NCBI GenBank assembly: GCA_028719205.1
Contig: JAQUKH010000001.1
Coordinates: 133,040-197,039 of the forward strand
Length of the DNA stretch: 64,000 nucleotides
Direction of reading: 5' to 3'
From: a bacterium
GTDB taxonomy: Bacteria; JACRDZ01; JAQUKH01
Under the pieces are notes generated by a model. That model was not told where the DNA came from, searched no databases, and saw only the letters and a program-made list of their open reading frames with translations. Every line of letters begins with the position of its first letter. Within the stretch, counting starts at the first letter, position 1. A program made the position numbers and the translations under genes. Below, piece after piece: positions 26,219 through 36,080 of this stretch.

Positions 26219-29175
26219 CTTTTTCCGAAACTGTTTCCTAAAATATACAGATCACTTCCGTCTATTATTTTATCTTTATTCAGGTCAGCTTTCGGATTCC
26301 AGGTGCTTTCTCCCTGCGTTTTACCGAATGAAGATCCAAAAATAGAAAGATCCTCGCCATCTATGATATGATTTAAATTAAGGTCTGATATTTCTATTGA
26401 ATTCAAAAAGTAAATATTATCCCATTCAACAATTATACTGAAATCGCGTTTTGAATCTCCGTCCTGCCAATCAATCGCGTAATCTTTTATACCTGCCATA
26501 TCTATTTTTTTATCTTCTTTTTTATCATAAAGAATTACGCGAAAATTAAGCGGCGGATTAATAACATCCCAGGATAAGGTTGTTTTATCTTTAACATTAG
26601 TTTCAATTACAAAATCAAAGTTTGTAATCTCTAAAGCGCCAAAATTCCCGCATGCACGGTAATCAGTTCTATATCTTCCATTATCCTTCCCCCAATCTGA
26701 ATGAGGAAAATATAACGATACATAGCTTTCTACCGGAGGCGGTTCAGACAGATCATTGAAATCATATCCGTTTTTCGCGCCGGGTAGAAATCCAAGATAA
26801 TTTTCATTATCAATATAATTCTTTGACATTACTTTTAGTTTTAATCCCCACCCGTCATTTTTTACTTTACGGGAAGGTGAATTTACAGTCATTAAACCGG
26901 TGGCATTAGCGTCATATTTTGGGAAAACAATAGTTATATCTTTATCACTTCTATTTTTAACCCAAAATCCAATATCCGGTGAAATAGTGGTAAGATCCAA
27001 ATATGATCTTTTAGCGTTGGTAGTATCATAATCATATGTCAAAAACTGATTTTCAAGCCAGATATTAGATGTATCAGTGACATATATCTCAACAGTATCT
27101 TGTTTAACCTTGATCTTTGAACTTGCAATTTGGTAAGCGAATGGATCAGCAATTTGCGTCCAACCGGGAGATAAAGAAATTGCAGAAACTTTATCAGGGT
27201 CAACAGAAGCACCGTTTACTTTAAGCGGTAACGTATCAGGTATATTATCTCCCTTAATTTTGAGCCAGAAAGCATCACCCGGATCAAAAGTTGTATCATA
27301 GTTATTAGAATATTCTTTTTTTGCGGTATTCCACCGGTAAACTCTTCTATCTTCCGATAAGCTTAACGCGTAATCAATATTTGAGCTGTCAAGGACCAAT
27401 GGGAAGGAAACCATTTTCCATGTCCACGTAGGAAAAGGAACGGTATAACCGGCAACTTTAACGCTCAAATTTCCCACAACTTCTTTTTTATTATCCGCCC
27501 AATCAGTCGCAATGATCTTGTAAGAAATTCCCCTGGGGGTAATATATTCTTTTGGAATTTTTATTGATTTTGTTAATTTCAGTATAGATAAACCTCCTTC
27601 CGTATATATTGGAACAAAGGCATTCTCACCTTCCCCGTTTTTCTTAACAAAAAATTCGCCTTTTGTTAAAGCGATATTGTCAGAGACAGTAACAGTTACA
27701 TAAGAATCTTCACCGTTATTTAGTAAACCAAATAGATCAGTTCCTTCAATTTTAGGAACGGTAGTATCAAGGTTTAAATTAAGTGAAGTTACCGTTATAA
27801 TTTTTGAATCTGATACTTTTGAGCCGTTATTATCTGTTACCCGGACTTTTGGATGATATGTACCTGAGGAACCATAAATATATATAGCGGTATTTACATT
27901 ATTATTTGTAAGATCGTATGTTCCGTTCCCGTCAAAATCCCATTCGTATAATGTAATTGAACCGTCATAATCAACTGCATTTGCGGTAAAGTTAATAGTT
28001 AATGGGAATCCCCCCGTGTCATGATTTGACGTTATATTTACTGCAGGTGGAAAATTTCTTTGAGTATATTTTGTGTTTGATTTGGGAAATGGATAATTAT
28101 AAAAAACTACGCCACAAGTTCCAAAACTATCAGAAGAATCATAAATGCAGTTATTGATTATACTATTATCAATAGTGCTCCACCAATTGTAATAAACAAC
28201 ATTTAAATCATTAGGCGAATTATTAACAAAATAATCGTTATTAACCGCACCTGTATCAAAAATAAAGTTATTATATAAAGCATATATATTTGCGGAACTG
28301 CCTGTATTATAAATCCCTAATCCATCATTTGCGGAATTATAAGCAAGAGAACAACTGTCAAGAAAAAGTGTGCCATTATCGTTATATGCCGCACCACCAT
28401 AATTAGCTTTATTATAATATAAGTTGCTTTCAAGAATATTAACCTGACTGTTATCTGATAATAATATCCCGCCTCCGTTTTCAGTCATCAAGCCACAATT
28501 TCTTATTTCGCTGCTTGAAATAATAATTACCGAAGAAGGCGCGGCTTTAATTCCGTGTTTCGCATTTTCCAAAATTGAGTTACTTAAAAACCCGATTGAA
28601 GAAGTATCAAATAAAATCCCTTCCCAATCTCCCGTTTCTAAAGAAGTAAATCTTATAAAATTATTGCTTTCACCGATGGCATATAGCGCACCCTTTACAT
28701 TAAAATGCGCGCTCGAACTAAATTTCAGCTCTGAGCCTGCTCCAATTACTAAAACAGCGCCTGTATCTATTACAACATCCGAAGTAATAAAATATTCGCC
28801 GGGGATTAAATTAGCATAACCGGAAATTGTTCCTGATAAATTATTTATGGTCTGTTGTAAAGCAAATATTTCTGTTGTGTCTGCGCCAACATAATTTGTT
28901 CCACTATATACTTGTACTTTCGGATAATAAATTCCTACTGTATTATAAGTATAAACCGCCGTACTTTCCGTATTGCTTGTTTCATAAGCCCCATCTCCAT
29001 CCAGATCCCATTCATAAATGTAAATCGCTGGGGCAGTAACTTCAACTCTAAAGTTTACTTGTAATGGGGCAACTCCGCTATTTTTGTCATACAACAAACT
29101 CACATCCACTGCGGATAATGGGGCTTGCAATAAGCTTAATATTGCTATGATTAATAAAATATTTATTTTTTTCAT
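26212..29175 (-). CDS. Large secreted PKD/beta-helix protein with C-terminal type I dockerin
   Basis: The start at 29175 (MKKINILL) is chosen: it follows the FecR gene stop by one base and begins a signal peptide; the open frame extends 17 codons further upstream, inside FecR. Of 987 residues, about 20-110 form a PKD domain (YEWDLDGDGAYET), 110-365 parallel beta-helix repeats (HFNVKGALYA, GGGILLSDNS), 385-470 a second PKD (YEWDFDGNGTYDL), 480-570 an Ig-like segment, and then a beta-rich region. The last 55 residues carry two dockerin F-hand repeats, DLNLNHIIDGEDL and DLNKDKIIDGSDL. A cohesin partner is encoded at 54602-55171. Confidence 0.85.
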   Translation of the reverse strand: MKKINILLIIAILSLLQAPLSAVDVSLLYDKNSGVAPLQVNFRVEVTAPAIYIYEWDLDGDGAYETSNTESTAVYTYNTVGIYYPKVQVYSGTNYVGADTTEIFALQQTINNLSGTISGYANLIPGEYFITSDVVIDTGAVLVIGAGSELKFSSSAHFNVKGALYAIGESNNFIRFTSLETGDWEGILFDTSSIGFLSNSILENAKHGIKAAPSSVIIISSSEIRNCGLMTENGGGILLSDNSQVNILESNLYYNKANYGGAAYNDNGTLFLDSCSLAYNSANDGLGIYNTGSSANIYALYNNFIFDTGAVNNDYFVNNSPNDLNVVYYNWWSTIDNSIINNCIYDSSDSFGTCGVVFYNYPFPKSNTKYTQRNFPPAVNITSNHDTGGFPLTINFTANAVDYDGSITLYEWDFDGNGTYDLTNNNVNTAIYIYGSSGTYHPKVRVTDNNGSKVSDSKIITVTSLNLNLDTTVPKIEGTDLFGLLNNGEDSYVTVTVSDNIALTKGEFFVKKNGEGENAFVPIYTEGGLSILKLTKSIKIPKEYITPRGISYKIIATDWADNKKEVVGNLSVKVAGYTVPFPTWTWKMVSFPLVLDSSNIDYALSLSEDRRVYRWNTAKKEYSNNYDTTFDPGDAFWLKIKGDNIPDTLPLKVNGASVDPDKVSAISLSPGWTQIADPFAYQIASSKIKVKQDTVEIYVTDTSNIWLENQFLTYDYDTTNAKRSYLDLTTISPDIGFWVKNRSDKDITIVFPKYDANATGLMTVNSPSRKVKNDGWGLKLKVMSKNYIDNENYLGFLPGAKNGYDFNDLSEPPPVESYVSLYFPHSDWGKDNGRYRTDYRACGNFGALEITNFDFVIETNVKDKTTLSWDVINPPLNFRVILYDKKEDKKIDMAGIKDYAIDWQDGDSKRDFSIIVEWDNIYFLNSIEISDLNLNHIIDGEDLSIFGSSFGKTQGESTWNPKADLNKDKIIDGSDLYILGNSFGKSY

Positions 29176-29176
29176 T

Positions 29177-30715
29177 CTATCTGGCCTTTTTATTAGCTTT
29201 ATCCGGCGGCCCCGGCGGCAAATCATTTACTTTAAATTCCCTGAAATATCTCATCGATTTATTACCTAACATATCTTCCAATTCTACAGAAACTTTCCAA
29301 TTCCCATCAGCCTTTCTGCCAAGAAATTTATATGGTGTTACCGTTATTGCGTATTTTTTCAAACTATAATCATATTGCATAACTAATTGGAAGGAGCTCC
29401 CATTCTGGTGAAATAAAGTCAAATTTATATATTTTTTCATTTCTGAAAATTCATCGTCAGCTTCAACAGATATTTCAACTGATTCTTCTATATTAACCGG
29501 GTTTGGCGTAATATTAAAACTCGTTAAATTTGGAGGGCGCGTATCCAGATAAACCACCCTGGTTTCTCTGCTTTCATTTCCCGCTCCGTCAACAGCGCGA
29601 AATTCCAGGATATTTTTACCTTCATTAAGCATATAATTAGTATTAATAATACCTGCAATTAAATGAATTTCCTGCCCATTAATAAAAAATTTGAGTCCTT
29701 CCTTCGCAACGTCATATTTATAAATAGTCTGAATACTTTTTTCACCATCTTTATTAACAGAGGTAAAACTAAAATTTATATTCCCCCCCGTTGCCCTGTC
29801 AGTTACTAAACCGACTATTCTTAAATTTCTGTTATTTGTAGCCCTCTTTCCAAATTCAGAAGTTGTGACCTTAATTATTGGAGGAGAAGTATCTTCACCT
29901 GTATTTATTGTGAAATTAAAATTACCATTTTCATCTGATTTTGTTGTAAGCGATTGTCCTGTAGAAGAGACCATATTAATCGTATTCCCGGGATCTGCCT
30001 GGCCTTTTATACTTGCCACACCTTTATCATTTTCAACAGATAATATTTTTGGAGAATTAATCTCCCCTTTTTTAATTAATTCTTCCTTTGCCTTTTCCAG
30101 ATTTTCAAAACGTTCGAAATCAGAACCTGAAAGGACCCCGCTCCCGATAAAAGCTCCATCTATACCGACCAGAAAATATTTATTTTCTTCAATTACCTGT
30201 TCCCCTCCCGTTTTTATCGAACGCACATAACCTAAACCGCTCTTCAGCCCGATCCATGTCTCTCCATTTGGCTCAACGTGGATAAATACCGTTGTTCCCC
30301 GGAAACCAACCAGCGCTACGGGCGTTTCTATCTCAAAAGTATCTCCCTTTTTTAATTTCTCAATTTTTCCGACCAGATCTCCGGCAAATAATTTAAAAGA
30401 AAATTTCTTTGTATTTGATTTATTATCCGTAAACAATTTTTGTATATCAAAAGTTGTATTTTCACCAATATTAAAGATACTGTCATCAGGAAGCCTTAAT
30501 TCAACCTTAGTTTTAAGCCTTGTCCTGATGCGGTCTTTCGGATAAAGCATCATTTTAAGCTTAACATCTTCCCATTCTTGCTTTTGAGCTCTTTTTGCCT
30601 CAGCTTTACCTTCATAATAAATAAGCTGAGCTTCTTCTTTGGTTTCTTTTGCCGCAAATGAATATACCATTGGCATTATCATCAAAACTAAAATAACAAA
30701 TTTAATATTTCTCAT
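29177..30715 (-). CDS. Secreted FecR-domain protein
   Basis: Signal peptide (about 1-22). FecR domain at about 40-200 with RLPDDSIFNIGENTTFDI and ETPVALVGFRGTTVF, the sheet seen in periplasmic FecR-type proteins. Then a carboxypeptidase-regulatory or Ig-like repeat (GQADPGNTINMVSSTG ... DENGNFNFTI) and further Ig-like modules (NEGKNILEFRAVDGAGNES). 512 residues. In many bacteria such proteins sit beside CHASE2-cyclase genes, as here. No FecI sigma factor is present, so iron sensing is not implied. Role probably envelope sensing or scaffolding. Confidence 0.85.
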   Translation of the reverse strand: MRNIKFVILVLMIMPMVYSFAAKETKEEAQLIYYEGKAEAKRAQKQEWEDVKLKMMLYPKDRIRTRLKTKVELRLPDDSIFNIGENTTFDIQKLFTDNKSNTKKFSFKLFAGDLVGKIEKLKKGDTFEIETPVALVGFRGTTVFIHVEPNGETWIGLKSGLGYVRSIKTGGEQVIEENKYFLVGIDGAFIGSGVLSGSDFERFENLEKAKEELIKKGEINSPKILSVENDKGVASIKGQADPGNTINMVSSTGQSLTTKSDENGNFNFTINTGEDTSPPIIKVTTSEFGKRATNNRNLRIVGLVTDRATGGNINFSFTSVNKDGEKSIQTIYKYDVAKEGLKFFINGQEIHLIAGIINTNYMLNEGKNILEFRAVDGAGNESRETRVVYLDTRPPNLTSFNITPNPVNIEESVEISVEADDEFSEMKKYINLTLFHQNGSSFQLVMQYDYSLKKYAITVTPYKFLGRKADGNWKVSVELEDMLGNKSMRYFREFKVNDLPPGPPDKANKKAR

Positions 30716-30729
30716 TTTTTCCTATTCTT

Positions 30730-30774
30730 ACCTCCCCCTTCCCCTCCTTGGCAAGGAGGGGATTTAGGGGTGGT
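30730..30774. repeat. Nested palindromic dispersed repeat, copy 1
   Basis: A 45-base element, C-rich then G-rich, with a perfect inner inverted repeat CCCCTCCTTG/CAAGGAGGGG around one base (30741-30761) and outer ACC...GGT arms. Copy 2 is at 57830-57874. It lies between the barrel gene and the FecR gene, at the barrel gene's stop codon. As RNA it would form a strong hairpin. Confidence 0.9.
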
Positions 30775-32552
30775 TAAAACACCGCTGTTACTTCTCCGCC
30801 GATCTTACGGATAAAATAATCCAAACTGTCATTTTCATCATTATTATCCAATATACTATATTTTAAACTAAATGATACATTTTGAGATATATAAAACTTT
30901 GACTCTATGTCGCGGCTGAACCTCTCTAAAACTTTGACGCCATTCTGGCTGGTATAATCATATTCCAGGTATGGGATCAAAACGCACTTATCTTTCCAAA
31001 GAACAATATTTGATTGAATATTCGCTAAATAATATATCTGTTTCTGGCCGAGATTTTTATATTTAAAATAATTATAATTAAAATATGGCAGCAAACTGAG
31101 CCTGTCTTTTTTTATACCCCAATTCCACGAGACATACCCGGAATATCCTGAGTAATCATTTGTATTCAGCAGATTGTCTTTATATTTCGAATACTGAACA
31201 TTATAAGTAACCCAGGTTTCCTCACTATATTCATCGCGAATAGTTACCGCGTAAGTATCATCATTCGTATCTTTTTCATCAGGCCTGTTACCATTTTTAG
31301 TTGTATTTTTATATTTAAATTCAGTGTTTCCCGATTCAGGATAATATTTAAATTTATATTCCTGGATCCTGGTAACTGTAGTTGTTTCAATATCCGATTT
31401 ATTCACATTATCATTATATTTTTCAAAATTTCCCACTAGAGAATATTTCTTTGACAAAATAAACTCATTTTCAAAGTCATAACCTTTTTTATCGGTTTCC
31501 AGATATGGATTTCCTTCACTGTGATAATTCGGATCAACTTTCTGGTAAATCATCTTTGTCAGCCATATTTTAGTTAAATAATTTATTTTGATGTTTGAAG
31601 CCTGATCCGTAAAAGTAGTATCCTTATCACCTTTCCGATATTTACTTTCCCCATATTCACTATCTATCTTCAGCCTGTCATCTAAAAAATGAAAATGCCC
31701 ATCAATCCCGATAATATCATTTTTCAACACCGGATACAAACTGGATGTTGAATCGACTGATTGTGGATTTGGTATTGAGGACATATCATCTTTTGCCGAA
31801 ATAATATTCGCTCCCGCATCAAAAAAACGGTTAAATTTATTTTCAACCCTTATGGCTGCCATATGCTGGCTGAAATCTCCTTCCTTAACATCCAGGATAT
31901 TATTGCCGTTACTATCCTCTCCCGGATCAATTATTGAGTTCCCGTTTCTGTCCTCTTTAATAGGCTCTATTGCCTGTTGAGATTGCGCGACAAAAGCTTG
32001 AATAATCAGCCTCTCATTAAAAACTTTTTTAAATCCCAAACCTCGGACAGTTAAACCCTCTAAAGTAATACTTGAATAGCTTGGATAAAAATCACCCGCG
32101 TTAATTGTAACATCGCCTTTTACCGCCTCTAAACGAAAAGTATCAACAATAAGCCTCTTTTTCCAGGTACTAAAAGACAGATCAGCCAGATTCGATAGGT
32201 CCCACCCTGAATTTGTACCCATTAATAAATAACTTAACTTTTGGTTCAAACCTGAATAGTCTGTCCCGACTTCTTTCAGATTGTCATTCATCTTGATGTC
32301 TGTTAACGAATAAGTAAGGCTTCCAGCGATATTATATCTTTTAATGTTATACCAATCAGGTTGTTTTTGCAAAGCATCCGCAGTATCGCTTTTCATTTCC
32401 ACAGCAGTTTCTTTCATCATAGTAGTGTCCACCGTTTCAACTGAATCTACCTGTGCCATATCATTTTGCGCGCCGGAGGAATTAACTAATAGAACAGAAA
32501 TGGATATAAAAACGGCAATAAAAGCCTTTTTATATTTTTTGTAGAAGCTCAT
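30774..32552 (-). CDS. Predicted outer-membrane beta-barrel protein
   Basis: The start at 32552 (MSFYKKYKK) begins a signal peptide; upstream codons of the frame lie inside the cyclase gene. The mature part (about 565 residues) has alternating amphipathic strands of about 10-12 residues ending in short turns, and the last residue is Phe (EVTAVF), the usual barrel C-terminus. RNGNSIIDPGEDSNGNNILD is an Asp/Asn-rich calcium-type loop near residue 220. The fold is inferred from strand pattern; transport substrate or role is unknown. Operonic with cyclase and FecR. Confidence 0.75.
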   Translation of the reverse strand: MSFYKKYKKAFIAVFISISVLLVNSSGAQNDMAQVDSVETVDTTMMKETAVEMKSDTADALQKQPDWYNIKRYNIAGSLTYSLTDIKMNDNLKEVGTDYSGLNQKLSYLLMGTNSGWDLSNLADLSFSTWKKRLIVDTFRLEAVKGDVTINAGDFYPSYSSITLEGLTVRGLGFKKVFNERLIIQAFVAQSQQAIEPIKEDRNGNSIIDPGEDSNGNNILDVKEGDFSQHMAAIRVENKFNRFFDAGANIISAKDDMSSIPNPQSVDSTSSLYPVLKNDIIGIDGHFHFLDDRLKIDSEYGESKYRKGDKDTTFTDQASNIKINYLTKIWLTKMIYQKVDPNYHSEGNPYLETDKKGYDFENEFILSKKYSLVGNFEKYNDNVNKSDIETTTVTRIQEYKFKYYPESGNTEFKYKNTTKNGNRPDEKDTNDDTYAVTIRDEYSEETWVTYNVQYSKYKDNLLNTNDYSGYSGYVSWNWGIKKDRLSLLPYFNYNYFKYKNLGQKQIYYLANIQSNIVLWKDKCVLIPYLEYDYTSQNGVKVLERFSRDIESKFYISQNVSFSLKYSILDNNDENDSLDYFIRKIGGEVTAVF

Positions 32553-34416
32553 AAATTTTAGTCTCAGCCTTTCTTCCTTTAACTGTAACATTCCCTAGAT
32601 CTTTTACAATAAATTTATCTCTAACTTTCTCATAAGTAGATTCACTGATAATTATGCTTGTTTTATAATCTTTGTTCAACGATTCGATTCTTGAACCTAA
32701 ATTCACATTATCACCGATAACCGTATAATCCATTTTAGTATCTGAACCCATATTCCCCAGGATCATATTACCTGTATTAATGCCAACGCCGATCTTAAAC
32801 TGATGTTTCCCTTTTTCTTCCTGTTCCTTAGAAAACTTATTTGCCTCTTCTATCATCTCTAGCGCGCAGAGACAAGCACGCTCGGCATGGTTTGCCTGAA
32901 TAATTGGAGCCCCAAAAACTACCATTATCGCGTCACCTATGAATTTATCAAGCATTCCGTCATGTTTAAAAACGATCTTTGCCATCCTTCTGAAATATTC
33001 ATTTAAAACCGCAACATTTTCCTTTGGTGAAAGATTTTCAGAAAATGTCGTAAAACCCCTGATATCTGAGAATAAAACTGTAAGTTCTTTTTCCTCGCCG
33101 TAAAGATTGATCTTTTCAGGATCCTGCATTAATTCTTTTAATACTGCAGGAGAAACATATCTCTGGAACGCGCCTTGTATGAATTTCTTTTGTTTCCGTT
33201 CAGATAAATATTTATAACCCAGATTGCCCGTAAAACTTGTAAAAATTACCAAAGTCGGTTTTATCAACGGGAGCCAGATACTATTTTTCTGAAAAAGAAC
33301 TAACGCGGAAGTAAAATATAGAATCCATAAAAATGCTGTTGCTATTATCGAAATTCCAAGTGAAAAAATATTAGATATAACAAAACAAAATAAGCTTAAA
33401 AATAATAGAATTATTATGGCCTGCTTACTATTTAATTCTATCACAAAATTTTTGTTTATAATAGTAAAAAAAGCATTAGCATTTATTTCAATTCCCGGTG
33501 ATATTTCCTTAACAGGAGTCGACCTTAGATCATAAGCTCCGGCGGCTGTCGCGGCAATAAAAACAATCTTATCCTGAAAATACTCCTTTGGTACAATTTG
33601 CTCATAAATCTTCCAAAAAGGTATATACCTGAAAACATAATAACCGGCATAATTCACGAGCATTTGATTATCTTTTCCGACAGGGATTTTTATATCATTA
33701 AAATGAAAATATTTGCCTTTTTCAAGCCGAATATTTTCATTTGAAATACCTAAATAATCTATAGCCATTTTAACCGCAAACTGCGGATACGCCCTTTCTT
33801 CATGCTTTATAAAAAGCGGAATACGGCGGATTATTCCATCCCGGTCATTTTTCAGGTTGATAAATCCAATACCCTTTGAATTCTGAACAATCCCATAAAT
33901 AGGCGGGAAAATATATTGTTCCCAATAAATAGCAGTATCTAATTCATTTCCTAATGGATAGCTGAATGAACGTATTATTTCGTCATTAGTTCCTGGTTTA
34001 GCAGAAAAATAATAGCTTGAATATACTCTTTGCGATCTTTTTATTGATTCAATAAGCAGGTTATCATCTTTCAGATCTTTTGAATTTTCAGTAAAAAGAA
34101 CATCGAAACCTATCTGTTTTGCCCCGCCTTCGCTTATATAATCAAGTACCTTAGCATACATACTTCTCGGCCATTCGCTGATCCTGCCTAATTTTGTCGC
34201 GGATTCATCATCAATTTCAATAATAACAATGTTCTGAAATTCTTCCTTAAATTTTTTATTGTAATAATCCGTGCGGAAATTAAAACGGCTGTCTAAAGTT
34301 TTTCGTTCAAAATCCTCAAAAAAACTCAAATATTCAGTAAAGAGCAGAATAAATAACACCGAGCAGACACTTATAGCAAAACCTATTGAAAGGTTTTTTA
34401 CCTTTGACTTCTCCAT
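32530..34416 (-). CDS. CHASE2-domain class III adenylate/guanylate cyclase
   Basis: Membrane sensor that makes a cyclic nucleotide. One N-terminal TM (about 8-28), an extracytoplasmic CHASE2 domain (about 30-320, with FDVLFTENSKDLKDD), three TM helices (about 335-400), then the class III catalytic domain (about 440-620) with metal-binding Asp in VLFSDIRGFTTFSE and KFIGDAIMVVFGAP and DYTVIGDNVNLGSRIE. 628 residues. The partner FecR and barrel proteins are downstream. It overlaps the barrel gene by 23 bases. ATP versus GTP preference cannot be read safely. Confidence 0.92.
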   Translation of the reverse strand: MEKSKVKNLSIGFAISVCSVLFILLFTEYLSFFEDFERKTLDSRFNFRTDYYNKKFKEEFQNIVIIEIDDESATKLGRISEWPRSMYAKVLDYISEGGAKQIGFDVLFTENSKDLKDDNLLIESIKRSQRVYSSYYFSAKPGTNDEIIRSFSYPLGNELDTAIYWEQYIFPPIYGIVQNSKGIGFINLKNDRDGIIRRIPLFIKHEERAYPQFAVKMAIDYLGISNENIRLEKGKYFHFNDIKIPVGKDNQMLVNYAGYYVFRYIPFWKIYEQIVPKEYFQDKIVFIAATAAGAYDLRSTPVKEISPGIEINANAFFTIINKNFVIELNSKQAIIILLFLSLFCFVISNIFSLGISIIATAFLWILYFTSALVLFQKNSIWLPLIKPTLVIFTSFTGNLGYKYLSERKQKKFIQGAFQRYVSPAVLKELMQDPEKINLYGEEKELTVLFSDIRGFTTFSENLSPKENVAVLNEYFRRMAKIVFKHDGMLDKFIGDAIMVVFGAPIIQANHAERACLCALEMIEEANKFSKEQEEKGKHQFKIGVGINTGNMILGNMGSDTKMDYTVIGDNVNLGSRIESLNKDYKTSIIISESTYEKVRDKFIVKDLGNVTVKGRKAETKIYELLQKI

Positions 34417-34424
34417 AGTTTATA

Positions 34425-34453
34425 ATACTAAACACATTTGATTATTTTTACAA
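34425..34453 (-). promoter_or_regulatory. Promoter placing the start next to the cyclase ATG (leaderless)
   Basis: Minus strand: -35 TTGTAA (34448-34453), 17-base spacer, -10 TAGTAT (34425-34430). The predicted start near 34418 leaves 0-2 bases before the ATG at 34416; no Shine-Dalgarno site. Confidence 0.5.
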
Positions 34454-34454
34454 G

Positions 34455-35171
34455 TTATTTTTTCAATTTTTCAATTTCACTTTTTACCAAATACCTGAAA
34501 TTACCTTCTCTCAGGTCCCCTAAATTAACCGGCCCGAACTTTATTCTTTTGAGTTCCACAAGATAATATCCTATATTGTTTATCATCTTCCTGATCTGGC
34601 GTTTTTTTCCTTCAGTAATGGTTAATTTTATTTCAGAAATATCCGAATTCCGGCTGATCACCTCTACTTTGGCAGGGGAAGTTTTTATGCCGTCAACCAT
34701 AATACCAGCTTCAAGCCGCGCGATATCAATATCTTTTATATCATTCTTTATTTTAATATAATATACTTTATTGATCTCAAATTTGGGATGAGTTAGTTTA
34801 AAACACATTTCACCGTCATTAGTCAAAAGCAGCAAGCCGGTTGTATCTTTATCCAATCTGCCGACGGGAAATAGTTTTACATTAATTCCCTTCAACAGAT
34901 CAAAAACCGTCTTTTCCGCGTGAACATCTTTAACAGTAGTAATATATCCCCTGGGCTTATTTAATAATATGTAAATATTCTCTTCTTTTGAAGGAACAAC
35001 TATTTTGTTATTAAATATAACTTTATCTTTTTCAGGATCAATTTTAAGGCCCGGGTTCATTGCCTTTTGCCCATTTACCGAAATTTGCCCTGAACGCATT
35101 AATTCTTCAGCAGAACGGCGCGAAGCAATACCGCAGTCGGCAAGATATTTTTGTAATCTTATTTGTGCCAT
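34455..35171 (-). CDS. RsuA/RluB-family pseudouridine synthase
   Basis: Isomerises uridine in rRNA. S4 RNA-binding domain at 1-60 (RLQKYLADCGIASRRSAEELM) and catalytic core with the Asp in GRLDKDTTGLLLLTNDG, then EGKKRQIRKM. 238 residues fits RluB/RluE-type enzymes; the exact rRNA position cannot be told. Last gene of the phoH run before the cyclase promoter. Confidence 0.92.
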   Translation of the reverse strand: MAQIRLQKYLADCGIASRRSAEELMRSGQISVNGQKAMNPGLKIDPEKDKVIFNNKIVVPSKEENIYILLNKPRGYITTVKDVHAEKTVFDLLKGINVKLFPVGRLDKDTTGLLLLTNDGEMCFKLTHPKFEINKVYYIKIKNDIKDIDIARLEAGIMVDGIKTSPAKVEVISRNSDISEIKLTITEGKKRQIRKMINNIGYYLVELKRIKFGPVNLGDLREGNFRYLVKSEIEKLKK

Positions 35172-35184
35172 TTTATTCAGGAAA

Positions 35185-36030
35185 TTATTTTACAATAATT
35201 TCAATTAAATTATAACTTTTTTCTTTAAGAAGGTTTTTAAGATGTTTTGAAGTTCTCTTAGAAGACGATGAAATATAATTGATCAAATATTCCTGTTTAT
35301 TCGCATTGGTTTCATTTTGAGGGATCAATAAGCGATCCGCTTTTATTTTCAATTCATACCTTCCGAAACATATCACTACCAATGTATTTTTTACTAACTG
35401 GTAATCCTCTACCTTCATAAATAACTTATCTACTTCCGAAGGAGATTTATTTTCAGCTTCATTCAGGATATTCTGCAATGGTTCACTTTCAATAGTATCC
35501 GACGGAATTACGTCGTCTATTTTAGCAAATTGCGTATTTTCAGGAAGCAATATCTTTGTCCCAACCCATAGAACATCCGGATTTTTTATTAATGGATTCA
35601 TTTTCAGGCATAAATTGATAATATTTTTTAATTTTATTGGACTGACTAAATTATATTTATTTGAAAGAATTGACCATAAGGAATCCCCTCTTTTGACCAC
35701 ATAGCTTACCGATTTTATCTCAACAGTTTCAGGGGCATCAATTATGGCGTCAGTTTTAATATTATCTGAAGCGGCATATTTTATATCGACTTCTTTTGTC
35801 AATTTCAATTTTCTATTGCTGTAAATAACATTATCGTCCTTTATCCATGGATTAGCCTGCCTTACTTCCTCCGCGAAACTTGAAAAATCCAACGGATTTA
35901 TATGTAATTCGTTAATGGCAATATCCCAGAGAGTGTCCCCCTCTTTTATTGTATATTCAAACTCATAATCACAGTAAGAATAACTGCTAATGCCTAAAAT
36001 AATAAATATAATTGTTAAATATTTTTTCAT
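35185..36030 (-). CDS. Secreted protein with two LysM domains
   Basis: Signal peptide (about 1-20), LysM 1 at about 24-80 (YTIKEGDTLWDIAIN), LysM 2 at about 107-165 (YVVKRGDSLWSILSN), and a C-terminal 110-residue region without a recognised domain. LysM binds peptidoglycan; no hydrolase domain is present. AGGCGGG precedes the ATG. Co-transcribed with the pseudouridine synthase (13-base gap). Confidence 0.85.
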   Translation of the reverse strand: MKKYLTIIFIILGISSYSYCDYEFEYTIKEGDTLWDIAINELHINPLDFSSFAEEVRQANPWIKDDNVIYSNRKLKLTKEVDIKYAASDNIKTDAIIDAPETVEIKSVSYVVKRGDSLWSILSNKYNLVSPIKLKNIINLCLKMNPLIKNPDVLWVGTKILLPENTQFAKIDDVIPSDTIESEPLQNILNEAENKSPSEVDKLFMKVEDYQLVKNTLVVICFGRYELKIKADRLLIPQNETNANKQEYLINYISSSSKRTSKHLKNLLKEKSYNLIEIIVK

Positions 36031-36080
36031 AATAACCCGCCTGAATTTAATTATCGGCTAATCTTTAAAACATTTTAATA

